NCBI RefSeq assembly: GCF_005491205.1
Contig: NZ_CP028035.1
Coordinates: 186,001-250,000, forward strand
DNA: 64,000 nucleotides
Direction of reading: 5' to 3'
DNA from: Nissabacter sp. SGAir0207
GTDB taxonomy: Bacteria; Pseudomonadota; Gammaproteobacteria; Enterobacterales; Enterobacteriaceae
The translations under genes were made by a program, and so were the position numbers. The notes beneath the pieces were generated by a model that saw nothing but the letters and a program-made list of their open reading frames with translations, was not told the origin of the DNA and ran no database searches. Position 1 is the stretch's first letter. Each line of letters opens with the position of its first letter. Shown here piece after piece: positions 20,774 to 30,090 of this stretch.

Positions 20774-22285
20774 TTAGGAGGCCAGTGACAGGCTCTTTTC
20801 GGGCGTGGTGTGGCGGGCCAGCCACTCGGCGACGCGCTGCTGCTGCGCCTTGTCCAGCCGCATCCCCATCTTGGTACGGCGCCAGATGGCGTCATCCAGT
20901 TCGCGTACCCACTCTTTCTCCACCAGATAGCGCAGTTCCGCCTCGGTGAAGTGGTGGCCAAAGTCTTCGCCCAGATCGGCCAGACTGTTGGCACCGGCCA
21001 GAATCAGTTCACTGTGGCTACCGTAGGTGTTGGTCAGACGGCGCGCCAGCGACTCCGGCAACCAGTTGCGCTCGCGGCGCAGGGCAGCGGCGTAGGCGTC
21101 ACGGTCGTTGCCGATGTCGCCCCCCGGCAGCGAACCATTTTTGGTCCAGGCCGGGCCAGCTTTCGGGTAGTACTTCGTCAGCTTCTCCAGCGCATGTTCC
21201 GCCAGCTTGCGGTAGGTGGTCAGCTTGCCACCGAACACTGACAGCAGCGGCGTTTGGCCGTTGTCATCCCGCACATCCAGCGTGTAGTCACGGGTGATGG
21301 CCTGCGGTGAGTCGGACTCATCATCACACAGCGGGCGTACGCCGGAGTAAGTCCAGACGATGTCCTGACGGGTCAGCTGCTTCTTGAAGTGGGTGTTATA
21401 CACCTTCAGCAGGTAATCCTTCTCTTTATCGTCGATCTGCACCTTCTTCGGATCGCCTTTGTACTCCACGTCGGTGGTGCCGATGATGGAGTAGTCTTCC
21501 ATCCACGGGATCACAAACACGATACGGTTATCTTCGTTTTGCAGGATGTAGGCTTGCTTCTGGTTGTGCACACGCGGCACCACAATGTGGCTGCCCTTGA
21601 TCAGGCGGATGCCATACGGGGACTTCAGCTTCAGGCCGTCGTCGAACAGGTTTTTCACCCACGGGCCGGTGGCGTTGACCAGACCACGTGCGCGGCAGGT
21701 AAAGGTTTTGCCGCTCTCGACATCCTGCGCTTCCACCACCCACAAGCCATTTTCGCGGCGTGCAGAGGTCACTTTGGTACGGGTACGCACCTCACCGCCG
21801 CGGCGCTCCACTTCCTGCGCGTTCAAGACCACCAGACGGGCGTCATCCACCCAGCAGTCGGAATATTCGAAACCGCGCGTAATTTCCGGTTTCAGCACCG
21901 AGTCCGCGCCAAAGCGCAAGCTTTTGCTCGCCGGCAGGCTGGTGCGTTTGCCCAAATGGTCGTAAAGGAACAGGCCGGTGCGGATCATCCAGGCCGGGCG
22001 CAGGTGCGGGCGGTGCGGCAGGCGGAAGCGCATCGGGAAAGCGATGTGCGGGGCCAGTTTCAGCAACACTTCACGCTCCGCCAGCGCCTCACTCACCAGA
22101 CGGAACTCGTAATGCTCCAGGTAGCGCAACCCGCCGTGGATCAGTTTTGAGCTGGCAGAAGAGGTGGCACAGGCCAAGTCTTGCGCTTCCAGCAGCAGTA
22201 CGGATAGCCCGCGTCCGGCAGCGTCGGCTGCGATGCCAGCACCATTGATGCCGCCACCGATCACGATCAAGTCTTTGGTTTCCAC
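20774..22285 (-). CDS. glpD: Aerobic glycerol-3-phosphate dehydrogenase GlpD
   Basis: A 503-residue FAD flavoprotein of the inner membrane. It oxidises glycerol 3-phosphate to dihydroxyacetone phosphate and passes electrons to quinone. The FAD-binding GGGINGAGIAADAAGRG starts at about residue 10; SSASSKLIHGGLRYLE and the later FGGKLTTYRKLAEHA are family signatures. The start is GTG at 22285, preceded by GGAGGAAG; the reading frame runs further upstream to 22369, but homology begins at this GTG (ETKDLIVIGG). Length equals E. coli GlpD plus two. A GlpR-type operator and a CRP-like site lie upstream. Confidence 0.96.
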   Translation of the reverse strand: METKDLIVIGGGINGAGIAADAAGRGLSVLLLEAQDLACATSSASSKLIHGGLRYLEHYEFRLVSEALAEREVLLKLAPHIAFPMRFRLPHRPHLRPAWMIRTGLFLYDHLGKRTSLPASKSLRFGADSVLKPEITRGFEYSDCWVDDARLVVLNAQEVERRGGEVRTRTKVTSARRENGLWVVEAQDVESGKTFTCRARGLVNATGPWVKNLFDDGLKLKSPYGIRLIKGSHIVVPRVHNQKQAYILQNEDNRIVFVIPWMEDYSIIGTTDVEYKGDPKKVQIDDKEKDYLLKVYNTHFKKQLTRQDIVWTYSGVRPLCDDESDSPQAITRDYTLDVRDDNGQTPLLSVFGGKLTTYRKLAEHALEKLTKYYPKAGPAWTKNGSLPGGDIGNDRDAYAAALRRERNWLPESLARRLTNTYGSHSELILAGANSLADLGEDFGHHFTEAELRYLVEKEWVRELDDAIWRRTKMGMRLDKAQQQRVAEWLARHTTPEKSLSLAS

Positions 22286-22319
22286 GTCATCTTCCTCCAG
22301 ATGTTCGCAACAGTTCTTT

Positions 22320-22339
22320 AATGTTCGTTTTCGCTCATA
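22320..22339. promoter_or_regulatory. GlpR operator upstream of glpD
   Basis: AATGTTCGTTTTCGCTCATA is a near-palindrome matching the GlpR pattern ATGTTCG-N4-CGAACAT except in the right half (CTC for AAC). Another left half-site, ATGTTCG, lies at 22301-22307. E. coli glpD also has tandem GlpR sites. Confidence 0.65.
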
Positions 22340-22395
22340 ATTGTACTCGGAAACCATCAAATAAGCCAAGACTTAACCAAATAAAAACATTTATG

Positions 22396-22411
22396 CGTGA
22401 TGTGGGTAACA
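22396..22411. promoter_or_regulatory. CRP-like site upstream of glpD
   Basis: CGTGATGTGGGTAACA differs from TGTGA-N6-TCACA at one base in each half. It lies about 110 bp upstream of glpD and 57 bp beyond the GlpR-type site, consistent with catabolite control of glpD. Confidence 0.5.
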
Positions 22412-22467
22412 TTTTTGGCGCAAAAGCGCGGGTTAACCCATTGAGCAGTCGAGATAATCAGAAAGGA

Positions 22468-22500
22468 GCAGGTTCGAACCTGCCCCGGCACAGAACCGGG
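22468..22500 (-). terminator. Hairpin pair downstream of glpR
   Basis: GCAGGTTCGAACCTGC (22468-22483) is a perfect palindrome. CCCGG/CCGGG (22484-22500) forms a second small stem. Both lie just after glpR on its strand, with only a weak T-rich tail. They probably end or stabilise the glpEGR transcript before the glpD promoter. Confidence 0.5.
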
Positions 22501-22541
22501 ACAGGGGGAAAAGCCGAGGAAAAATCAGGCGGGAGGGCGGA

Positions 22542-23300
22542 TCAGCAGAGTTCGAGCTGCACGTCGTGCTGCTCAATAATCTTCATTACGCTGGCAGGCG
22601 GCATCTGGTCGGTGAACAGGTAGTCGATCAGATTCATGTTGCCCAAGTTGACCATCGCGTTGCGGCCAAACTTGGAGTGGTCGGTTACCAGCATCACGCA
22701 GCGGGAGTTCTCAATGATCGCGCGCTTGGTGCGCACCTCATGGTAGTCAAACTCCAGCAGCGAGCCATCCATATCGATGCCGCTGATGCCAAGGATGCCG
22801 TAATCGAGCCGGAACTGGGAGATGAAGTCGAGCGTCGCCTCGCCAATAATGCCGCCGTCGCGGGTGCGCACCTCGCCACCCGCCAAAATCAGGCGGAAGT
22901 CCTCCTTGGCGGTCAGCAGGGTAGCGACGTTCAGGTTATTGGTCACCACCCGCAGGTTCTTATGGTTCAGCAGGGCGTGGGCCACCGCCTCCGGTGTGGT
23001 GCCAATATCAATGAACAGGGTGGCGCCATCCGGGATCTGGCTGGCGACCCGTTCGGCGATGCGCGCCTTCTCCGTTGACCACATCACCTTGCGGTCATGG
23101 TAGGCAGCATTGACCGAACTGGAGGGCAGGGCCGCCCCGCCGTGGTGGCGCTGGATCTTATTCTGGTCTGCCAGATCGTTCAGATCGCGGCGGATGGTTT
23201 GCGGGCTGACGGCGAAGTGCTCCACCAGCTCCTCGGTACTGACATATCCCTGCTGACGCACCATTTCAATAATTGCGTCGTGACGCTGCGTTTGCTTCAC
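22542..23300 (-). CDS. glpR: Glycerol-3-phosphate regulon repressor GlpR
   Basis: A 252-residue DeoR-family repressor. The N-terminal helix-turn-helix covers about residues 20-40 (TEELVEHFAVSPQTIRRDL). The C-terminal sugar-phosphate sensor has DGATLFIDIGTTPEAVA and ITDHSK-type (VTDHSKFG) motifs. Glycerol 3-phosphate is the known inducer of the family member. Start and length equal E. coli GlpR. It follows glpG by 29 nt, so glpG and glpR are probably cotranscribed. It is expected to act on the glpD operator at 22320-22339. Confidence 0.97.
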   Translation of the reverse strand: MKQTQRHDAIIEMVRQQGYVSTEELVEHFAVSPQTIRRDLNDLADQNKIQRHHGGAALPSSSVNAAYHDRKVMWSTEKARIAERVASQIPDGATLFIDIGTTPEAVAHALLNHKNLRVVTNNLNVATLLTAKEDFRLILAGGEVRTRDGGIIGEATLDFISQFRLDYGILGISGIDMDGSLLEFDYHEVRTKRAIIENSRCVMLVTDHSKFGRNAMVNLGNMNLIDYLFTDQMPPASVMKIIEQHDVQLELC

Positions 23301-23329
23301 ATTACACCTCTGAAAACATCCGGCCGGGA

Positions 23330-24163
23330 TTAACGCGGCCCACGCAGGCTGCGTACATCCTTAAGGGCCATCATCAGGCCGAGGATCAACCCGGCAACGT
23401 GGGCGGCGTTGGCAATTGCCAAGCCAAAAATATCAAAATAGCCAGCGACCAGCCAAACCAGCGAGAACACCATCAGGCCGCGCGGCAGCGCAATGCCCGC
23501 CTTGGGTGCCAGCTCGCCAGTCAGCCAGACATAGCCCATCAGCGCATAGACCACGCCGGAGAGGCCACCAAAATAGATGCCGCTATAGAGCGACTGCGCC
23601 CAGCCACTGAAGAAGGCCGACACCAGCGCGATGGTCGCCAGCTTGCCACTGCCGAAACGCTTCTCTAGCGGCCCGGCCAGATACCACCACCAGAGCAGGT
23701 TGAACAGGATATGCAGCGGCGAGAAGTGGAGCAGCGCATGGCTGACCCAGCGCCACAGTTGCCAGTATTGGCTGCTGTCCGCTGGCCAGCCGAGCCAGTT
23801 CATCAGGCGGTCGCCGCCCACCACCGGCATCAGCAGGTAGATCAGGATGCTCAGCACCATCACGGAGAGCGTCAGCGGCCCGGCCTGGCTGCGGATGCGC
23901 GCCAGATAGCTGTAGCGTGGATAGGAGAGCGTGTGGTTGGACTGGCCAGCGCGCCAACTTGCCTCCTGGTAACGCGGGTGGAACGGCTCACGCAAAAATG
24001 CCGCCAGATGCTGCTCCACCTCTCCCAGTCGTGACTCCTCATTCAGCCACAGTTCAACTTCCTGCCCCTGTGGCCGCATCTCCAGCTTGATGCCCTGCGT
24101 GGCCATGTAGTCGATAAATGCCTGCGCCGCCCGCGGGTTGGAGAACGCCATTATTCTTACCAT
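23330..24163 (-). CDS. glpG: Rhomboid intramembrane protease GlpG
   Basis: A 277-residue inner-membrane serine protease. The N-terminal cytoplasmic domain (about 1-65) precedes six membrane helices. The catalytic dyad is Ser202 in [13 protein letters not shown] and His255 in ANAAHVAGL, with the conserved Asn155 in [10 protein letters not shown]. The ATG at 24163 has only a weak ribosome site; a second start at 24151 is possible. In E. coli glpG follows glpE closely, but here 918 bp of noncoding repeats separate them, so glpG may need its own promoter. Confidence 0.95.
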   Translation of the reverse strand: MVRIMAFSNPRAAQAFIDYMATQGIKLEMRPQGQEVELWLNEESRLGEVEQHLAAFLREPFHPRYQEASWRAGQSNHTLSYPRYSYLARIRSQAGPLTLSVMVLSILIYLLMPVVGGDRLMNWLGWPADSSQYWQLWRWVSHALLHFSPLHILFNLLWWWYLAGPLEKRFGSGKLATIALVSAFFSGWAQSLYSGIYFGGLSGVVYALMGYVWLTGELAPKAGIALPRGLMVFSLVWLVAGYFDIFGLAIANAAHVAGLILGLMMALKDVRSLRGPR

Positions 24164-24711
24164 AGTTTATTTACAACCCCTCGCGGCAATGGTTTAACAG
24201 ATTGATTCCAGGCCATGATTCACCATCAGGCCCCTGGCCTGGCAGAGTATAACTGCCCGCCGTCAGGCTGTATTGTACGCTTTCCACCTTATGCCGTGGC
24301 TCACATTTCTATCGTGATGCCAGAAGCACAAGCCATAAAAAAATCGTGATCTGGAGAGCCAACCACAGGCCGTGTAACGCCAGCGACCATAGCAGCCAGT
24401 CAATTCAGGAGAAAGCGGGCAGGGCAATAAAGGCCGGAGGGAGTGTGTCACCTAAAAACGCCACCGGCCAGACGGCGGCACAAAGGAGCAGGCTGGCGCA
24501 GCGCGCGGCAACCTAGCGCGAAGTGAGTGATTTTGATGTGCAAAGCCGCCAGCGAACCCATCACCGGCCACCATGCCATGACGCACTATAGAGCGCTGCA
24601 TTCAGCACGACGACATGGCCAACAAGTGTCTCGCGAGCGGTGGTTCCAGACGGAAGGCTGGCAGATGCACCGGCTCGAAAACCCCACCGGGCATACGGCT
24701 CCAGACAGAGA

Positions 24712-24798
24712 ACACCGATCCAGAAACGCTACCAGCCATACCGCCGCTTCAGACAAAGGGCATGGCAGAGGCACCGGGCCAAATCAGTCGCCAGAAAC
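24712..24798 (+). repeat. 87-bp direct repeat, copy 1
   Basis: It starts ACACCGATCC and ends CGCCAGAAAC. It is identical to 24899-24985 except at two positions (A/C at 24725/24912 and C/T at 24774/24961). Confidence 0.95.
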
Positions 24799-24898
24799 AC
24801 TATCGGCCATGCGGTGGTTGCAGATAGAGGACATGGCAGACCAGCCCATTCAGACACCCCATCGGATGGGCGGCGGCTCCAGACAGGGGCGGGCAGAG

Positions 24899-24985
24899 AC
24901 ACCGATCCAGACACGCTACCAGCCATACCGCCGCTTCAGACAAAGGGCATGGCAGAGGCATCGGGCCAAATCAGTCGCCAGAAAC
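24899..24985 (+). repeat. 87-bp direct repeat, copy 2
   Basis: Second copy, 187 bp downstream of the first, with 85 of 87 bases identical. Because 187 is not a multiple of three, the two copies would be read in different frames, which argues against a repeated protein domain. Confidence 0.95.
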
Positions 24986-25081
24986 GTCACGGGTAATACG
25001 ACAGCAAAAGGGACTGCCGTAAAGGTTGCCGGGCGGTGCGGCACCTGCGGACGCGGGTGCCGTATACCCGGTTGGGCAGGG

Positions 25082-25411
25082 TTAGCCGTGGCCGGTGTCT
25101 ACCGCGTCCGGGAAAATGCGTGCCCAGGCCTCAAAACCGCCATCAATGCTGTAGACCGCGTCATAGCCTTGGGTCAGCAGATACTGCGCGGCATTGCGGC
25201 TGCTGATGCCGTGGTAGCACATCACCATAACCGGCGTGGCGGGTGGCGTTTGCTCAATAAACGCGCCCAAATTGGCATTGGTCAGATGAATGGCGCCGGG
25301 CGCATGTCCCGTCTCAAAACTTTGCGGATCGCGGATATCCACCAGCACCGCCTCACCCTGATTAAGACGGGTGTGCGCCTGCTCAACGCTGATTGCTTCG
25401 AACTGTTCCAT
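25082..25411 (-). CDS. glpE: Thiosulfate sulfurtransferase GlpE
   Basis: A 109-residue single-domain rhodanese that moves sulfane sulfur from thiosulfate to cyanide or thiols such as thioredoxin. Catalytic Cys65 lies in MCYHGISS, in the usual six-residue active-site loop. The N-terminal [17 protein letters not shown] is the CH2A-type motif. Length equals the E. coli protein. AGAGGC precedes the ATG. It is separated from glpG, its usual operon partner, by 918 bp. Confidence 0.95.
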   Translation of the reverse strand: MEQFEAISVEQAHTRLNQGEAVLVDIRDPQSFETGHAPGAIHLTNANLGAFIEQTPPATPVMVMCYHGISSRNAAQYLLTQGYDAVYSIDGGFEAWARIFPDAVDTGHG

Positions 25412-25523
25412 ACAGCGGATGCCTCTAAAAAGCGAAAAAGGGAACTCACGACCAGTGTACCCAATTTCTTTGCTGCCAAGACCCGCTAAAGGGTAAGGGT
25501 AAACAGAAAAGGCCAGCGGGCCG

Positions 25524-26279
25524 TTATACCAGCATCACTTCAACCTGCTGCGCCCGTAACTGTTCGACAATGGCCGGTGCCGCGTCACGCCCGGTAATCA
25601 CGACGCTGATCTGCTCGGTACGGCTAAACAGCATACCCGCCCGCTGGCCGAGCTTGCTGCTATCGACCAGTACCGCCAGCTTGCCGATGTAGTTCAGCAT
25701 TTTTTGTTCCGCCATCGCCGTCAGCATATCGCTTTTATAGAGGCCGTCCGCCGTCAGGCCGCTGCCGCTGGTAAACATCCAGTGGCCAGCATAGAGGGTG
25801 GCGTCCCCCTCTTGCGGGGCCAGCGTGATCGCCTGACTTTTGTTGTACTGCCCGCCCATGATGACCACGCTCTCATGCTCCTGCTCAATCAGGTAGTTAG
25901 CCAGCGGCAGGTAGTTGGTGATCACCTGTACCGGCTTGCCACAGATCTCCTGGCCCAGCAGGAACGCCGTGGAGCCGCAGTTGATCACCACGCTCTGCTC
26001 AGGGCGACAGAGCGCCGCCGCCGCCCTGGCAATCCGCACCTTCTCATCCAGATGCTCCGCCTGATGGATATTCAGCGGCGTCCAGGCCTGCCGGGGGGCA
26101 GTGATCGCCTCCGCCCCATTCCGCACTTTGCGCAGTTTGCCCAGTTCATTCAGCTTGGTGATGTCACGGCGCGCCGTGGCAGGGGAGATAGAAAATTGCG
26201 CGATCACCTCCGCCACTGAGAGCTGTCCCTGACGCTGAAGCAGCCCAAGAATTGCATTGTGTCGTTGTGCCTCTGTCAT
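25524..26279 (-). CDS. ulaR: L-ascorbate utilization repressor UlaR
   Basis: A 251-residue DeoR-family repressor closely resembling E. coli UlaR. The helix-turn-helix ([20 protein letters not shown]) is at about residues 20-39. The C-terminal part has [28 protein letters not shown] and [14 protein letters not shown]. UlaR represses both ulaG and ulaABCDEF and is relieved by L-ascorbate 6-phosphate. It lies 109 bp downstream of ulaG on the same strand, as in E. coli. Its glpR-like fold should not be confused with the glpR at 22542-23300. Confidence 0.95.
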   Translation of the reverse strand: MTEAQRHNAILGLLQRQGQLSVAEVIAQFSISPATARRDITKLNELGKLRKVRNGAEAITAPRQAWTPLNIHQAEHLDEKVRIARAAAALCRPEQSVVINCGSTAFLLGQEICGKPVQVITNYLPLANYLIEQEHESVVIMGGQYNKSQAITLAPQEGDATLYAGHWMFTSGSGLTADGLYKSDMLTAMAEQKMLNYIGKLAVLVDSSKLGQRAGMLFSRTEQISVVITGRDAAPAIVEQLRAQQVEVMLV

Positions 26280-26388
26280 GATTGCTCCGCGGGGATAATG
26301 ATTATCCGGTGATTATACGCGAGCATCACACGCATGAGTATTCACAATTCGCTGGCCGCCCACGCGCCCGGCACCCTTTCAGCATCAC

Positions 26389-27453
26389 CTACAGGAACGA
26401 GGTAAAGGGCAGATCCGGCTCCTGGCTAAAGCAGTCCTCAAACCCGCGCGGGTAGTGGTACTCAAAATTGTCCTTATCCAGCGGCCAAGTGAATTTGCCG
26501 CCCACCTGCCAGATATAGGGTTTGAAACCATAACGCAGCCGGTCTTTTTTCATCTCCCACAGCACACGAATCTCCTGCGGGTCTGCCTGGAAGTTGGACC
26601 AGATATCATGATGGAACGGCATCACCACCTTGGCATTCAACGCCTCCGCCATGCGCAGGATGTCCGCACTGGTCATCTTGTCCGTCACACCGCGTGGGTT
26701 TTCACCGTAAGAGCCCAGCGCCACATCAATCTGGTGCTCATTGCCATGTTTGGCGTAGTAGTTGGAGTAGTGTGAATCGCCACTGTGGTAGAGCGTGCCG
26801 CCCGGCGTTTTGAACAGATAGTTGACGGCACGGACATCCATGCCATCCGGCAGCACGCCCGCCGCCTTCTGCTCCGCCGGCAGGGTAATCAGTGCAGTAC
26901 GATCAAAGGCCTCAAGGGCATGGATCTCCACATCCTTGATCCGCACAACGCTGCCGGGCGTCATTACAATGCAGCGCGCCGCCGGCACCCCCCAGCTGAT
27001 CCAGAGATCGACACAGGTCTGCGGCCCAATAAAGGGCACCGTGGGATCGCAATTCTGCATCACCGCGGCCGCCACATTCACATCAATGTGATCGTTATGA
27101 TCGTGCGTGGCGAGCACCGCATCGATCTGGCGGATCGCAAAGGGATCCAGCACAAACGGGGTGGTGCGCAGGTTGGGCTGCAACTTCTTCACCCCCGCCA
27201 TGCGCTGCATCTGGTGACCCTCCTTCATCAGCGGGTTGCGATGGCTCTGCTTGCCGGTGCCACACCAGAAATCCACGCACAGGTTGGCGCCACCCTCGGA
27301 TTTCAGCCAGATTCCGGTACAGCCCAGCCACCACATGGCAAAGGTGCCGGGCGCGACCTGCTCCTGCTCGATCTCTTCATTCAGCCAGCTGCCCCACTCC
27401 GGGAAGGTACTCAGGATCCAGGACTCGCGGCTGATCGTCATCACTTTACTCAT
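26389..27453 (-). CDS. ulaG: L-ascorbate-6-phosphate lactonase UlaG
   Basis: A 354-residue metallo-beta-lactamase-fold hydrolase. It opens L-ascorbate 6-phosphate to 3-keto-L-gulonate 6-phosphate in the cytoplasm, the first step after uptake. The metal-binding motif is THDHNDHID, with further ligands expected at the [10 protein letters not shown] and MPFHHDIW regions. Length equals E. coli UlaG (354). It is divergent from ulaA across a 425-bp control region and precedes ulaR. Confidence 0.97.
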   Translation of the reverse strand: MSKVMTISRESWILSTFPEWGSWLNEEIEQEQVAPGTFAMWWLGCTGIWLKSEGGANLCVDFWCGTGKQSHRNPLMKEGHQMQRMAGVKKLQPNLRTTPFVLDPFAIRQIDAVLATHDHNDHIDVNVAAAVMQNCDPTVPFIGPQTCVDLWISWGVPAARCIVMTPGSVVRIKDVEIHALEAFDRTALITLPAEQKAAGVLPDGMDVRAVNYLFKTPGGTLYHSGDSHYSNYYAKHGNEHQIDVALGSYGENPRGVTDKMTSADILRMAEALNAKVVMPFHHDIWSNFQADPQEIRVLWEMKKDRLRYGFKPYIWQVGGKFTWPLDKDNFEYHYPRGFEDCFSQEPDLPFTSFL

Positions 27454-27878
27454 CGCATCACCTCATCAGGTTGGTCAAAGCCTAACAGCACAGTAATCAA
27501 ATTCAATCATAAAAAGATTTAACGTGATTATTTTGCGAGGAATCTAGCACCGTTTTTTGACGCTTACAATGCGGATAACGGCTTTTTTCGCGCCCTCTCC
27601 CAGAAAGAGATGAATGATAACTTTAAAAGATAATGCCTCTTTTAACTATGTAAAACAGTTATTTAATGAAGGGTTTTCCTTGGTTTATCAAGGTGGGGTG
27701 CGGCAAGGGGAAATGGGTCTTGCGAGCGCGCTCATAAATAATCATAAATGATCTTTTGGTGATGATTGTTGAGCGGTAGAGTGCCCGGACTTTATGTGTG
27801 GTACGCCCCTGGCTGAGAAGGATCGAGCGCTCTGCCAGACAACGAAAGTCTACTGAATGCTTTCTCATGGAGAGCTTT
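27454..27878. promoter_or_regulatory. Divergent ulaG-ulaA control region
   Basis: A 425-bp AT-rich region with no gene. It must contain both promoters and the UlaR operators. Related inverted elements are TTCAATCAT at 27502-27510 and ATGATTGTTGA at 27762-27772, about 260 bp apart, with a further ATCATAAATGAT at 27741-27752. They are candidate operator halves that could support looping, but I cannot assign UlaR sites with certainty. Confidence 0.5.
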
Positions 27879-29276
27879 ATGGAAACCCTCTACACCCTGT
27901 TTACGATCTTCTTTAACCAGGTGATGACCAACGCACCGCTGCTGCTGGGGCTGGTTACGCTACTGGGGTATTTACTGCTGCGTAAGAGTGCGGCGGTCAT
28001 TATCAAAGGCACGCTGAAAACCATCATCGGCTTTATGCTGTTGCAGGCCGGTTCCGGCATCCTGACCAGCACCTTCAAGCCGGTGGTGGCCAAGTTGTCC
28101 GAGGTGTATGGCATCAACGGCGCCATCTCCGACACCTATGCCTCCATGATGGCGACCATCGAACGGATGGGCGACGCCTATAGCTGGGTCGGTTATGCCG
28201 TGTTGCTGGCGCTGGCGCTCAACATTATTTACGTGCTGCTGCGCCGCCTGACCGGCATCCGCACCATCATGCTCACCGGCCACATCATGTTCCAGCAGGC
28301 CGGGCTGATTGCGGTGTTCTTCTACATCCTCGGCTACGGCATGTGGACAACCATTCTGTGTACCGCGCTGCTGGTCTCCCTCTACTGGGGCATCACCTCC
28401 AACATGATGTACAAACCGACGCAGGAGGTGACCGACGGCTGCGGCTTCTCCATCGGGCACCAGCAGCAGTTTGCCTCCTGGCTGGCTTACAAAGCAGCGC
28501 CGTGGCTGGGCAAAAAAGAGGAGAGCGTGGAGGATCTCAAGTTGCCCGGTTGGCTCAACATCTTCCATGACAACATCGTCTCCACGGCCATTGTGATGAC
28601 GCTGTTCTTCGGCATCATCCTCTGCTCCTTCGGCCTTGATACGCTGCAAGCGATGGCTGGCAAGACCCACTGGTCCATTTACATCCTGCAAACTGGCCTG
28701 ATGTTCGCGGTGGCGATTTTCATCATCGTGCAGGGTGTACGCATGTTTGTTGCCGAGTTGACCGAGGCGTTCAACGGCATCTCACAGCGGCTGATTCCCG
28801 GCGCGGTGCTGGCCATCGACTGCGCCGCCATCTACAGCTTTGCGCCGAACGCGGTGGTGTGGGGCTTTATGTGGGGCACCATCGGGCAGTTGATTGCGGT
28901 TGGCATCCTGCTGGCGATCGGCTCCTCCATCATGATCATTCCCGGCTTTATCCCGATGTTTTTCTCCAACGCCACCATAGGCGTGTTTGCCAACCATTTT
29001 GGCGGCTGGCGCGCGGCGCTGAAGATCTGTCTGGTAATGGGCATGGTGGAGATATTCGGCTGCGTCTGGGCAGTGAAGCTGACCGGCCTCAGTGCCTGGA
29101 TGGGCATGGCGGACTGGTCAATTCTGGCGCCACCCCTGATGCAGGGCTTGGCCACCGGACTGTGGTTTATGGGCGTTATCGTGCTGATTGCGCTGCTTTA
29201 TATGTTCTTCGCCGGCCGCGCACTGCGCGCCGAGGAGGACGCACAACACAAGGTTACACACTCTTCGGCACATTAA
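27879..29276 (+). CDS. ulaA: L-ascorbate PTS transporter EIIC UlaA
   Basis: A 465-residue inner-membrane permease of the ascorbate-galactitol PTS superfamily. It imports and, with UlaB and UlaC, phosphorylates L-ascorbate. Highly conserved stretches include [31 protein letters not shown] and [20 protein letters not shown]. The ATG at 27879 is preceded by GGAGAG with 6 nt spacing; the ATG at 27867 overlaps that site and the E. coli protein starts like the later one. First gene of ulaABCDEF. Confidence 0.97.
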   Translation: METLYTLFTIFFNQVMTNAPLLLGLVTLLGYLLLRKSAAVIIKGTLKTIIGFMLLQAGSGILTSTFKPVVAKLSEVYGINGAISDTYASMMATIERMGDAYSWVGYAVLLALALNIIYVLLRRLTGIRTIMLTGHIMFQQAGLIAVFFYILGYGMWTTILCTALLVSLYWGITSNMMYKPTQEVTDGCGFSIGHQQQFASWLAYKAAPWLGKKEESVEDLKLPGWLNIFHDNIVSTAIVMTLFFGIILCSFGLDTLQAMAGKTHWSIYILQTGLMFAVAIFIIVQGVRMFVAELTEAFNGISQRLIPGAVLAIDCAAIYSFAPNAVVWGFMWGTIGQLIAVGILLAIGSSIMIIPGFIPMFFSNATIGVFANHFGGWRAALKICLVMGMVEIFGCVWAVKLTGLSAWMGMADWSILAPPLMQGLATGLWFMGVIVLIALLYMFFAGRALRAEEDAQHKVTHSSAH

Positions 29277-29288
29277 GGAGACACAACG

Positions 29289-29594
29289 ATGACAGTACGC
29301 ATTCTGGCAGTGTGTGGTAACGGGCAGGGTAGCTCGATGATCATGAAGCTCAAGGTTGGGCAGTTCCTGACGCAGCAAGGGGTGAACCATAGCGTCAACA
29401 GTTGCGCGGTCGGCGAGTACAAATCGGAGCTGGGCAGCGCGGACATCATCATCGCCTCCACCCACGTGGCGGATGAGATCACCGTCAGCGGCAACAAATA
29501 TGTGGTGGGGGTACGCAACATGCTTTCTGCCGAGGATTTTGGGCCGAAGTTGATGGCGGTGATTGGTGAACACTTCCCGGCCGATTTGGCGTGA
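29289..29594 (+). CDS. ulaB: L-ascorbate PTS EIIB UlaB
   Basis: A 101-residue EIIB subunit. The phosphorylated Cys9 is in CGNGQGSSM, the P-loop-like signature of this class. It receives phosphate from UlaC and donates it to ascorbate during transport. It lies 12 nt after ulaA with an AAGGAG ribosome site. Confidence 0.96.
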   Translation: MTVRILAVCGNGQGSSMIMKLKVGQFLTQQGVNHSVNSCAVGEYKSELGSADIIIASTHVADEITVSGNKYVVGVRNMLSAEDFGPKLMAVIGEHFPADLA

Positions 29595-29604
29595 GGGCGC
29601 AACC

Positions 29605-30078
29605 ATGAAACTGCGAGATTCCTTGGCGGAGAACCACTCCATCGCCTTACAGGCGGAGGCGGCCACCTGGCAGGAGGCGGTAAAAATCGGCGTGGATCTG
29701 CTGGTGCGCGCCGAGGTGGTAGAGCCGCACTACTATCAGGCGATTTTGGACGGCGTGGCGCGGTTCGGCCCCTACTTTGTGATTGCCCCCGGACTGGCGA
29801 TGCCCCACGGTCGGCCGGAGGAGGGGGTGAAGCGCACGGGCTTTGCCTTAGTGACGCTCAAAACGCCGCTGGTGTTCAACCATGAGGAGAATGACCCGGT
29901 TGATATCCTGATCACGCTGGCGGCAGTGAATGCCCAAACGCACCAAGAGGTTGGGATTATGCAGGTGGTGAACCTGTTTGAGGATGAGGCCAATTTTGAC
30001 CGCTTGCGCGCCTGCCGCACCGAAGAGGACGTGCTGGCGCTAATCGATGAAACCTCTGCGGCCGCGGCCGCCCGATAA
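29605..30078 (+). CDS. ulaC: L-ascorbate PTS EIIA UlaC
   Basis: A 157-residue EIIA of the mannitol/fructose type. The active-site His68 lies in AMPHGRP. Start at ATG 29605 gives the normal length (E. coli about 154); the open frame begins at 29563 but overlaps ulaB and has no family similarity there. The C-terminus carries an Ala-rich tail after TSAAAAAR. It lies 10 nt after ulaB. Confidence 0.95.
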   Translation: MKLRDSLAENHSIALQAEAATWQEAVKIGVDLLVRAEVVEPHYYQAILDGVARFGPYFVIAPGLAMPHGRPEEGVKRTGFALVTLKTPLVFNHEENDPVDILITLAAVNAQTHQEVGIMQVVNLFEDEANFDRLRACRTEEDVLALIDETSAAAAAR

Positions 30079-30090
30079 AGGAGCAGTACC

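Larger units (their letters stand above)
24620..24985. repeat. Degenerate tandem repeat array, 56-71-bp units
   Basis: Units start near 24720, 24791, 24851 and 24907, with more diverged pieces before and after (about 24630, 24680 and 24978). Shared landmarks in order are CCAGAAAC, a CAGCCATnCCG-like block, TTCAGACA, AAGGGCATGGCAGA and CACCGGGCC. Spacing between units is 71, 60, 56 and 71 bp, so neither length nor reading frame is constant. I do not recognise this as REP, ERIC or another named enterobacterial repeat. Confidence 0.75.
24164..25081. other. 918-bp noncoding block splitting glpE from glpG
   Basis: No ORF here has a family signature or a good ribosome site. A long plus-strand frame (24527-25489) crosses the block but runs antisense into glpE, and the repeats shift frame within it. 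The glpG-side third holds a hairpin (CCAGGCCA/TGGCCTGG, 24208-24242). The middle and glpE-side parts hold the degenerate repeats listed separately. A glpG promoter could lie here; none is clear. Confidence 0.75.

Noticed and set aside
22468..22500. GGTTCGAACC sequence resembling a tRNA T-arm
   Set aside because: The loop has 6 rather than 7 bases, and no anticodon or D arm or acceptor partner lies upstream on either strand. A transcription-end hairpin explains it better.
24620..24985. CRISPR array
   Set aside because: Units are long, degenerate and unequal, there are no short identical repeats with unique spacers, and no cas genes are nearby.
24527..25489. A 320-codon plus-strand frame covering the repeat block
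   Set aside because: It runs antisense through all of glpE, has no family motif, and the 87-bp repeats fall in different frames within it. Long chance frames are common at this GC content.
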